In this document: positions 1 through 5,338 of the stretch, one piece after another
Position numbering within the stretch: position 1 is the first letter of the stretch
How the letters are laid out: each line of letters begins with the position of its first letter
Source: Loktanella sp.
Lineage (GTDB): Bacteria; Pseudomonadota; Alphaproteobacteria; Rhodobacterales; Rhodobacteraceae
Assembly: GCA_003551805.1 (NCBI GenBank)
Contig: PUNR01000127.1
Location: forward strand, 1 to 5,774
Direction: 5' to 3'
DNA: 5,774 nucleotides
Position numbers and translations under genes: made by a program
The notes under the pieces: model-generated
Database searches by the model: none
The model's input: only the letters and a program-made list of their open reading frames with translations
What the model was told of the DNA's origin: nothing

Positions 1-781
1 ACACACCCGCCGCAGCCGAACAAATAAATCCATCCAGTATCACCGGAATGCGCAACACGCGGGCAGCGGCCATAGCACCCACCATTGCCGCAATCTCGCG
101 CCCACCAAGGCAGCGCAGCGCGGACAGCGGGTCGGCAACATCATGCAATGCCAGCCCCGCATCAACGGCAGCGATCTTGCGTGCTAAGCCTGCGTCGTCC
201 ACGCCTGTGCCGCGACCGGCCCAATCCGCGCCCGTGCCACCGAACAAAGCCGCCGCCAGCGCCGCTGCAACAGTCGTGTTGCCGATGCCCATTTCACCGG
301 TGACCAGTAAATCAGCCTGCGGATCGACCGCTTCCCAGCCGGTCTGCAAGGCTGACACGACTTCTGCCTCGGTCATGGCGGGGGCTTGGGTAAAATCGGC
401 TGTCGGCGTGTCAAGCGACAGGGCATGAACATCCATCCGCGCGCCTGCGGCTTTGGATAACTGGTTGATCGCAGCACCGCCATGTTCGAAATTGGCCACC
501 ATCTGCGCCGTAACCTCGGCGGGGAAAGCCGACACACCCTGCGCGCAAACGCCGTGATTGCCGGCAAAGATCACGACCTGCGGCGCCGCGACACGCGGGC
601 GCGGGGCAGCGCGCCAGCCTGCATACCAGACCGCCAGATCTTCAAGCCGGCCCAAAGCGCCCGGGGGTTTGGTCAACTGGCTGTTGCGGTCGGTCGCGCC
701 GGCGGTGGCATCGGCGTCAGGGGCGGGCATCTGCGTCAGTAAATCGCGAAATTCGGCCAAGGTGGTGAAAGGTGCTTGCAT
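1..781 (-). CDS. cobT: Nicotinate-nucleotide--dimethylbenzimidazole phosphoribosyltransferase CobT (partial, C-terminus beyond window)
   Basis: CobT transfers phosphoribose from nicotinate mononucleotide to 5,6-dimethylbenzimidazole, giving alpha-ribazole 5'-phosphate for the lower ligand of cobalamin; it is cytosolic. My translation of the minus strand from the ATG at 781 gives 260 uninterrupted codons to the left edge. Family motifs appear in order: TKPPGALGRLE (37-47), FAGNHGV (72-78), GEMGIGNTT (162-170), GRGTGVDD (189-196), LGGREIAAM (225-233) and VILDGFICSAA (247-257). The family is about 340-360 residues, so roughly a quarter is missing, including the region of the catalytic glutamate known near residue 317 in the Salmonella enzyme. 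A GAGGAC Shine-Dalgarno-like sequence (790-785) sits just ahead of the ATG and supports this start. The gene is divergent from cobS with a 50-base gap, which fits a shared role in nucleotide-loop assembly. Identification is secure. Confidence 0.95.
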   Translation of the reverse strand, partial: MQAPFTTLAEFRDLLTQMPAPDADATAGATDRNSQLTKPPGALGRLEDLAVWYAGWRAAPRPRVAAPQVVIFAGNHGVCAQGVSAFPAEVTAQMVANFEHGGAAINQLSKAAGARMDVHALSLDTPTADFTQAPAMTEAEVVSALQTGWEAVDPQADLLVTGEMGIGNTTVAAALAAALFGGTGADWAGRGTGVDDAGLARKIAAVDAGLALHDVADPLSALRCLGGREIAAMVGAMAAARVLRIPVILDGFICSAAAGV

Positions 782-831
782 CAGGTCCTCGTTGCGAAAG
801 TATTGCCATCTGTCTAACGATCAGACCACAG

Positions 832-1620
832 ATGAAAAGAGCCACGAAGGGCATCGCATTGACCATTCCCGACAATCGCCTTTTTGCCGCAATCGACCTG
901 CCCGCCGCGTTCGGGCTGCTGACACGCCTACCGGTGCCGGTGGATGGCGCAAAGGCCACGGCGCGCGGTGCCGCGGCAGTATGGGCCTATCCTGTGGTTG
1001 GCATGGTGATTGGCGGCGTGCAGGCGCTGGCGCTGGCAGTCTTGCTGTGGTTGGGCGTTCCCGCGGCGATCACAGCCGCGCTGGTGCTGGCATTGGGTAT
1101 CGTGCTGACGGGGGCGATGCACGAAGACGGGCTGGCCGACACTGCCGACGGGTTGTGGGGCGGCTGGGACAAGGCCCGCAGGCTGGCGATCATGAAAGAC
1201 AGCCATATCGGGACATATGGCGTCATCGCGCTGGCGCTGGCGCTGTTACTGCGCTGGCTGGGGCTGGTGGCCATTGCGGGGATCGGCGGGTCTGCACTGG
1301 CGCTGATTGTGATCGGCGGATTAAGCCGCGCCAGTATGGTGGGCGTCATGGCCGCCCTGCCCCATGCGCGGGATACGGGGCTAAGCCGGTCTGTCGGGCG
1401 ACCTGCGCCACCTGGCGCTTGGGTGGCAATCGGGTTGGGCGCAGGGCTGGCGGTGGTCACGGGCTACTGGGCGCTGATCGTGCTGGCGGCGTTGGTCGCG
1501 CTGGCCTGCGCATTCATCGCACGGGCCAAGATCGGCGGGCAGACAGGGGATATTCTGGGTGCGGTCCAGCAACTGACCGAGATCGCGTTGCTGGTCGCCA
1601 TAGCATCAACTCTGGGCTAG
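832..1620 (+). CDS. cobS: Adenosylcobinamide-GDP ribazoletransferase (cobalamin synthase) CobS
   Basis: CobS is an integral inner-membrane enzyme that condenses adenosylcobinamide-GDP with alpha-ribazole or its phosphate, completing the cobalamin nucleotide loop. From the ATG at 832 the protein has 262 residues, near the usual ~250. The acidic family signature HEDGLADTADG is at 97-107, followed by MKDSHIGTYG (121-130), GGLSRASM (162-169) and GGQTGDILGA (235-244). Hydrophobic stretches at about 51-75, 78-94, 130-164, 196-230 and 246-262 fit a polytopic membrane protein. The start is uncertain: the frame is open back to 772 (20 more residues, which would overlap the cobT start). The ATG at 832 has no good ribosome site, while an in-frame TTG at 859 is preceded by AAGGG at 847-851. 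The product of the preceding CobT is its co-substrate. The stop overlaps that of the convergent ferredoxin gene. Function is secure; the N-terminus is not. Confidence 0.94.
   Translation: MKRATKGIALTIPDNRLFAAIDLPAAFGLLTRLPVPVDGAKATARGAAAVWAYPVVGMVIGGVQALALAVLLWLGVPAAITAALVLALGIVLTGAMHEDGLADTADGLWGGWDKARRLAIMKDSHIGTYGVIALALALLLRWLGLVAIAGIGGSALALIVIGGLSRASMVGVMAALPHARDTGLSRSVGRPAPPGAWVAIGLGAGLAVVTGYWALIVLAALVALACAFIARAKIGGQTGDILGAVQQLTEIALLVAIASTLG
847..851 (+). promoter_or_regulatory. Possible ribosome binding site for an alternative TTG start of cobS
   Basis: AAGGG lies seven bases before an in-frame TTG at 859, a normal Shine-Dalgarno spacing. The upstream ATG at 832 has only weak purine content before it. 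Using the TTG would shorten CobS by nine residues to 253, close to the family norm. It may equally be a chance match inside the coding sequence. Confidence 0.35.
1617..1620. other. Shared CTAG palindrome supplying both convergent stop codons
   Basis: Plus-strand TAG at 1618-1620 ends cobS and minus-strand TAG at 1619-1617 ends the ferredoxin gene. The two convergent genes therefore overlap by four bases, with no intergenic space. No terminator hairpin can lie between them without being inside coding sequence. Directly visible in the sequence. Confidence 0.9.
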
Positions 1621-1940
1621 ATCTGCTTTTCGGGCATCTGCACGCGCAGACCGTCCAGCGCATCGCTGACTTTCAACTGACAGGTCAGGCGTGATTTGAC
1701 CGGATCAGGCTGGAACGCGAAATCAAGCATATCGTCTTCCATCGCGTCTTTAGCGGGCAGTTTATCAACCCAGGCGTCATCGACATAGACGTGGCAGGTC
1801 GAACAGGCACATGCGCCGCCGCAATCAGCCTCGATCCCGGGGATACCGTTGTCGCGCGCGCCTTCCATCACGGTCAGGCCGTTGGGCACGTCGACGACAT
1901 GTTCCTTGCCGCCATGTTCGACATAGGTGATTTTTGCCAT
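1617..1940 (-). CDS. fdxE: Adrenodoxin-type [2Fe-2S] ferredoxin (FdVI/FdxE-like)
   Basis: This is a small cytosolic one-electron carrier of the vertebrate/ISC ferredoxin class. The 107-residue protein has the cluster-ligand pattern C40-X5-C46-X2-C49-X37-C87, typical of adrenodoxin-type ferredoxins, within DCGGACACSTCH (39-50) and RLTCQ (84-88). C44 is an additional non-ligand cysteine. The C-terminal MPEKQI ending and overall sequence resemble R. capsulatus ferredoxin VI (fdxE product) as I recall it. Such proteins are linked to Fe-S cluster assembly or to donating electrons to cytochrome P450-type partners; which applies here is not shown by the sequence. The ATG at 1940 has AAGGA at 1954-1950, nine bases upstream. 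There are no isc or suf genes alongside. The gene lies 97 bases downstream of the acetyltransferase gene on the same strand, and its stop overlaps the convergent cobS stop. The family call is secure; the exact symbol is less so. Confidence 0.93.
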   Translation of the reverse strand: MAKITYVEHGGKEHVVDVPNGLTVMEGARDNGIPGIEADCGGACACSTCHVYVDDAWVDKLPAKDAMEDDMLDFAFQPDPVKSRLTCQLKVSDALDGLRVQMPEKQI

Positions 1941-2037
1941 TCTATCTTGTCCTTCGCAGTGAAATGAACCGTCCCTGCGTTCCTAAATGACGTTGGCAGG
2001 CAGGGCCAGCGTAAATCTTGCCGCAGTCTGGCGCGCG

Positions 2038-2625
2038 TCAGACCGCCCCCAGTTTCCATTGCAATGACTGGCGCACGGCGGGCCATTCCGGAGCGATGAT
2101 GCTGTAAACACAGGTGTCGCGCAGGCTGCCATCGGGGCTGCGCAGGTGTTGGCGCAGGACACCGTCCAGCTTGGCGCCCAGCCGTTCAATCGCGCGGCGG
2201 CTTTGATGGTTCATGAAATGGGTGCGGAATTCGACCGCAAGGCAACCCAGATCGTCGAAGGCGTGGGTCAGTAGCAGCAGCTTCGCTTGAGTATTCAGCG
2301 CGGTGCGCTGGACGGATGCGGCATAGAAGGTCGATCCGATTTCAACGCGCGGGCTGGCCAGATCGATATTCATAAAGGTCGTCATGCCAGCGACCTGCCC
2401 GGTGGTTTTGTCGATCACGGTGAAAGGCAGCATTGATCCGGTTGCTTGCAGCGCAAGCCGGCGGTCAATCTCGGCGGCCACACCGTCAGGCGTGGGAATA
2501 CTGGTGTACCACAATCGCCAAAGCGCGCCGTCCTGCACCGCCGCGACCAGCCCGTCGTGGTGGTCAGGCGTCAACGGGACAAGGTCCACAACAGTGCCGG
2601 ACAAGGTGATCGGATCAAGGGCCAT
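2038..2625 (-). CDS. GNAT family N-acetyltransferase (RimJ/RimL-like, Acetyltransf_3 type)
   Basis: Predicted cytosolic acetyl-CoA-dependent acetyltransferase; the acceptor substrate is unknown. From the ATG at 2625 the protein has 195 residues, normal for the family. It matches a recurrent GNAT pattern: an N-terminal LSGTVVDLVPLTPDHHDGL (8-26), then DGALWRLWYT (32-41), MLPFTV (65-70), a beta4-like VEIGSTFY (94-101), QRTALNTQAKLLLLTHAF (106-123), CLAVEFRTHFMNHQSRRAI (128-146) and LGAKLDGVLRQH (149-160). In this subgroup the usual QxxGxG acetyl-CoA loop is replaced by the QRTxxNTxxK version, so the missing glycines are not a sign of inactivity. The start could be the GTG at 2655 or ATG at 2637, but the best-placed ribosome site (2642-2637) favours 2625. 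A strong terminator separates it from degP upstream. It may be cotranscribed with the ferredoxin gene 97 bases downstream; no functional link is evident. Confidence 0.88.
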   Translation of the reverse strand: MALDPITLSGTVVDLVPLTPDHHDGLVAAVQDGALWRLWYTSIPTPDGVAAEIDRRLALQATGSMLPFTVIDKTTGQVAGMTTFMNIDLASPRVEIGSTFYAASVQRTALNTQAKLLLLTHAFDDLGCLAVEFRTHFMNHQSRRAIERLGAKLDGVLRQHLRSPDGSLRDTCVYSIIAPEWPAVRQSLQWKLGAV

Positions 2626-2636
2626 GTCTGCAAACA

Positions 2637-2642
2637 TCCTTT
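2637..2642 (-). promoter_or_regulatory. Ribosome binding site favouring the 2625 start of the acetyltransferase
   Basis: On the minus strand AAAGGA is followed 11 bases later by the ATG at 2625. It overlaps the alternative ATG at 2637, and lies downstream of the GTG at 2655, so it cannot serve either. The spacer is slightly long but is the only plausible one. Confidence 0.55.
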
Positions 2643-2669
2643 CGCAATATGGCACAGCTTGTAATCACC

Positions 2670-2695
2670 GTTCTGGTCTTTGCACAGGACAGAAC
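2670..2695. repeat. Imperfect inverted repeat upstream of the acetyltransferase gene
   Basis: The arms GTTCT and AGAAC, extended by GTC and GAC after a one-base bulge, enclose a nine-base centre. The element lies 45 bases before the acetyltransferase ATG and just past the degP terminator, where a promoter or operator would be expected. No recognisable -35/-10 pair was found. It could be an operator, a leader hairpin or chance. Confidence 0.3.
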
Positions 2696-2705
2696 AGGGT
2701 CGAGC

Positions 2706-2738
2706 AAAACAAAAAGGGCGGCCACAACGACCGCCCTT
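2706..2738 (-). terminator. Rho-independent terminator of degP
   Basis: On the minus strand an 8-bp GC-rich stem, AAGGGCGG paired with CCGCCCTT, has a nine-base loop and is followed by a T-rich run (TTTTT G TTTT, counting the last stem bases). It starts 23 bases after the degP TAA. Stem strength, position and T-tract all fit an intrinsic terminator. It should insulate degP from the acetyltransferase and ferredoxin genes. Confidence 0.87.
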
Positions 2739-2761
2739 CATCAAAAAGTTAGCGCTTAAGC

Positions 2762-4228
2762 TTAGTCTTCAAGCACCAGTGCCACAAACCGTGGATCGCC
2801 ACCGCGCCGGACCAGCATCAGGATCGACGTGCGACCTGCTTCGCGTGCTAGTTCGACCTGTTCGCGCAGATCGGACATTGAGTTGACCGGTTGGCGCGAC
2901 GCTTCGGTAATGACATCGCCTTCGATCAAGCCTTTCGACGCTGCATCAGAACCGGATTCGATGCCCGTGATGACAAGCCCCTGATCGATGGTCAGGGAAA
3001 ACTGCTCACTCAGTTCCGGCGTGATAGGTGACAGGGTCAGGCCAAGCAGTTCAGAGGTGTCTGGTGCCTCCTCTTCCGGCGCAGCCGCAGGGAAAGCGAC
3101 TGCTTCGGATGTTTCACGGCGGCCCAGCACGACTGTCAGCTGTGCCATTTCACCTTCGCGCAACACCTCGACCGGGACTTCTTTGCCGACGGGGGAATTT
3201 CCCACAATCCGGACCAGTTCACGTGTGTCGTCGATTTCGACACCGTCAAACATCAGGATCACATCGCCGGACAGCATGCCCGAATCTTCGGCAGGTCCGG
3301 ATGGCACGTCCGTGACCAAAGCGCCGCGCGCCATATCAAGACCGTCGATTGCATCCACCATATCAGGTGTCACGTCCTGAATCCGCACGCCCAGCCAGCC
3401 ACGGCGGGTTTCGCCAAACTCGATCAGTTGATCCACAACGTTGACGACAACCTCTGCCGACATGGCAAAACCGATCCCGATTGACCCGCCGGTCGGTGAC
3501 AGGATCGCCGTATTTACGCCGATCACTTCACCGTCCATGTTGAACAATGGGCCACCCGAATTGCCGCGGTTAATGGCGGCGTCGGTCTGGATATAATCAT
3601 CATATGTCCCCGAAAGCGCGCGATTACGCGCCGACACGATCCCGGCCGAAACCGAGAAACCCTGCCCCAGCGGGTTACCCATTGCCATAACCCAATCACC
3701 CACACGTGCGCCGACGCCATTGCTGTCGCCAAAGGCCACAAACGGCAGGTCCGTGGCATCAACCTTCAGTACGGCGATATCTGTGTTGGGGTCAGTGCCG
3801 ATCAATTCCGCGGGCAGTTCGATCCCTGAATAGAATTCGATCAAGATCTCATCCGCGCCTTCGATGACGTGGTTGTTGGTCACGATAAACCCGTCTGCCG
3901 AGATCACAAAGCCAGACCCCAGTGCCGAAGACCGCTGCGGACCACCCCGTGGACCCTGGTTAAAGAATTCTTCGAAAGGGGACCCGTCCGGCACAAGGCC
4001 CTGAGGTCCGGTGCGTCCGGCAACGGTTGTGCTGGTGGTGATGTTGACGACCGACGGGCTGACCTGTTCGGCCAGATCGGCGAAAGTAGCAGGGCGTTCC
4101 TGCGACATCGCCGCACTGGCCTGCATGACGATGAACGCCACCGTCAAAAACAACATTGCAAAAAACGCTGTCGCCAGAGCGCGCGCTTGGCGGATATCTT
4201 TCTGGATTGCGACTGCCTTGGTTTTCAC
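2762..4228 (-). CDS. degP: Do/DegP family periplasmic serine endoprotease (trypsin-like domain plus two PDZ domains)
   Basis: A periplasmic ATP-independent protease/chaperone that handles misfolded envelope proteins. The protein has 488 residues, close to E. coli DegP (474). A basic N-terminus and hydrophobic segment (about 17-36) ending at ASA (37-39) form a signal peptide. The trypsin-like domain (about 45-270) carries the triad H120 (TNNHV), D150 (NTDIAVL) and S224 (RGNSGGP). PDZ1 covers about 277-370. An acidic/Pro-Ala linker with EEE (about 378-392) leads to PDZ2 (about 394-488). The LA loop between SVVNI and ALGSG is about 38 residues, shorter than in E. coli DegP as I recall it, and the protein has no cysteine, so it could equally be called DegQ- or MucD-like. 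The start is a GTG at 4228 with an excellent AGGGGG ribosome site. It follows hflKC on the same strand, but a terminator and a 174-base gap suggest its own promoter. Confidence 0.95.
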   Translation of the reverse strand: MKTKAVAIQKDIRQARALATAFFAMLFLTVAFIVMQASAAMSQERPATFADLAEQVSPSVVNITTSTTVAGRTGPQGLVPDGSPFEEFFNQGPRGGPQRSSALGSGFVISADGFIVTNNHVIEGADEILIEFYSGIELPAELIGTDPNTDIAVLKVDATDLPFVAFGDSNGVGARVGDWVMAMGNPLGQGFSVSAGIVSARNRALSGTYDDYIQTDAAINRGNSGGPLFNMDGEVIGVNTAILSPTGGSIGIGFAMSAEVVVNVVDQLIEFGETRRGWLGVRIQDVTPDMVDAIDGLDMARGALVTDVPSGPAEDSGMLSGDVILMFDGVEIDDTRELVRIVGNSPVGKEVPVEVLREGEMAQLTVVLGRRETSEAVAFPAAAPEEEAPDTSELLGLTLSPITPELSEQFSLTIDQGLVITGIESGSDAASKGLIEGDVITEASRQPVNSMSDLREQVELAREAGRTSILMLVRRGGDPRFVALVLED

Positions 4229-4234
4229 GAAGAT

Positions 4235-4240
4235 CCCCCT
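4235..4240 (-). promoter_or_regulatory. Ribosome binding site fixing the GTG start of degP
   Basis: On the minus strand AGGGGG(A) stands six bases before the GTG at 4228, a near-ideal Shine-Dalgarno position. It supports the non-ATG start, which also yields a complete signal peptide with basic residues before the hydrophobic core. Confidence 0.75.
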
Positions 4241-4257
4241 AATCGTGGACAGGATGA

Positions 4258-4268
4258 GGATGTCATCC
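4258..4268. promoter_or_regulatory. GGATG-T-CATCC palindrome upstream of degP (possible operator)
   Basis: A perfect 5-1-5 inverted repeat lies 30 bases before the degP start codon. The plus-strand left arm is duplicated (AGGATG twice, 4251-4262), giving a further half-site. It sits just downstream of an AT-rich stretch (about 4269-4305), where a promoter is plausible, although I could not assign convincing -35/-10 boxes or an alternative sigma factor signature. A binding site for an envelope-stress regulator is possible but unproven. Confidence 0.3.
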
Positions 4269-4348
4269 CATAAATTTCATAACATCAAGTTAAAGCGCGA
4301 ATTGATCTGTGCAATCCCCTTCACCGCCAAGTGATAGTGGGGTCAGGC

Positions 4349-4375
4349 AAAAGGCCAGCCCGAGGGCTGGCCTTT
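4349..4375 (-). terminator. Rho-independent terminator of the hflKC operon
   Basis: An 11-bp stem (AAAGGCCAGCC paired with GGCTGGCCTTT) with a four-base loop begins 27 bases after the hflC TGA. On the minus strand it ends in TTTT, then GCC, so the T-tract is short although the stem is very stable. The 3' side on the plus strand is also T-containing, but no plus-strand gene ends here. Some read-through into degP is possible. Confidence 0.78.
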
Positions 4376-4402
4376 GTTGATCTTGTCGCATCAAGGGTCA
4401 GA

Positions 4403-5338
4403 TCAGCGAAGCGCTGCTGCATCCCCGGGCGCGGGCAGCGTTGGTGCAGCCTCTTGTGCGCGCAATGATGATGCACCGTCAGACGAGCGCAGGAAGTTGA
4501 AAAAGTCGCTGTCAGGCGACATCACCATCATCGTGTTTCCGCCTTGCAGGGCACGTTGATACGCTGTCATCGACCGGTAGAATTCAAAGAATTCAGGGTC
4601 TTCGCCAAATGCGGTCGCAAAGATCTCGTTGCGCAAGGCGTCGGCCTCACCCTGAATGATCTGTGCTTCACGTTCGGCTTCGGACACCAGTTCGATCACG
4701 GTACGGTCGGCTTGTGCCTGAATGCGCTGTGCCGCTTCACGGCCACGGGCGATTTCATCGGCTGCTTCACGTTCGCGTTCGGCTTTCATCCGCTCATAGG
4801 TGGCGTTCAGGTTGGCCTCTGGCAGATCGGTCCGCTTCAGACGCACATCGAGCACTTGCAGACCTAGCGAACGCGCCTCGGTGATGGCACCGTTACGAAT
4901 CCGCAGCATCAGCGCGGCACGGTCGGTTGACAGGATGTCATTCGATGTGACCGAACCCAAGACTTCACGGGTTTGCGCCCGCAGGATGTTGTCCAACCGC
5001 AGCGATGCGGCAGGCAGACCACCGGCACCAACGGCGCGGCGGAATTGTTCCACATCGACGATCCGGAACCGCGCAAAGGCGTCGACGACCAGACGGCGGT
5101 CATCGGCAGGGGTGATTTCGATCGGGTCAAGATCACGGCTGAGGATACGGTCATCGTATTTCACGACTTCCTGGATCAGCGGGATCTTGAAACCAAGACC
5201 GGGTTCTTCCTGCACATTCACAATCTGACCAAATTGCAGAACCAACGCTTTTTCACGTTCGTCCACGATGAAGATCGACGAAAACCCGATGACCACAAGG
5301 ACCACAAATGCGGGGAGAAGTAGAGCTGTTTTCCGCAT
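4403..5338 (-). CDS. hflC: Protease modulator HflC (SPFH/band 7 membrane protein)
   Basis: HflC pairs with HflK to form a large inner-membrane assembly around the AAA+ protease FtsH and modulates its degradation of membrane proteins; most of it faces the periplasm. The 311-residue protein has one N-terminal membrane segment (about 5-24). An SPFH/band 7 domain follows, with IVDEREKALVLQFGQIV (24-40), GLGFKIPLIQEV (47-58) and YDDRILSRDLDP (61-72). A charged coiled-coil region at about 180-240 is rich in Glu, Arg and Ala. After it come the family features EFFEFYRSMTAYQRAL (249-264) and MVMSPDSDFFNFL (271-283). The Ala/Pro-rich tail (about 285-311) is low in complexity and probably disordered. 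The ATG at 5338 shares its A with the hflK TAA stop (TAATG), and AGGAGGG lies eight bases upstream, which suggests translational coupling. Identification is secure. Confidence 0.96.
   Translation of the reverse strand: MRKTALLLPAFVVLVVIGFSSIFIVDEREKALVLQFGQIVNVQEEPGLGFKIPLIQEVVKYDDRILSRDLDPIEITPADDRRLVVDAFARFRIVDVEQFRRAVGAGGLPAASLRLDNILRAQTREVLGSVTSNDILSTDRAALMLRIRNGAITEARSLGLQVLDVRLKRTDLPEANLNATYERMKAEREREAADEIARGREAAQRIQAQADRTVIELVSEAEREAQIIQGEADALRNEIFATAFGEDPEFFEFYRSMTAYQRALQGGNTMMVMSPDSDFFNFLRSSDGASSLRAQEAAPTLPAPGDAAALR

Noticed and set aside
48..428. Plus-strand open frame of 126 codons antisense to cobT
   Set aside because: Ala/Ser/Pro-rich shadow of the well-supported cobT frame; the cobT motifs GNTT and GGREIA fall on the other strand here.
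782..831. Possible cobalamin riboswitch between cobT and cobS
   Set aside because: The spacer is only 50 bases, far shorter than a B12 riboswitch, and no B12-box-like sequence was seen.
987..1460. Minus-strand open frame of 157 codons antisense to cobS
   Set aside because: The product is Pro/Ala/Ser-rich without motifs, and cobS on the opposite strand is clearly real. No ribosome site or separate conserved signal supports it.
558..1694. Long plus-strand open frame of 378 codons overlapping cobT, cobS and the ferredoxin gene
   Set aside because: It runs antisense to cobT and in a different frame over cobS. The translation is Arg/Gly/Ala-rich low-complexity sequence with no family motif, as expected from GC-rich shadow frames.
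2749..2766. Cluster of short palindromes (AGCGCT, CTTAAG, AAGCTT) around the degP stop codon
   Set aside because: They are overlapping 6-base palindromes with no stable extended stem. The true terminator lies just beyond, so they are probably chance.
4011..4334. Plus-strand open frame covering the degP 5' end and intergenic region
   Set aside because: Antisense to the degP signal peptide and protease start, with no recognisable domain. It has no convincing ribosome site and would cross the likely degP promoter.
4800..5323. Plus-strand open frames antisense to hflC (142 and 116 codons)
   Set aside because: Arg/Ser-rich or motif-free translations opposite a full-length, clearly conserved SPFH gene.
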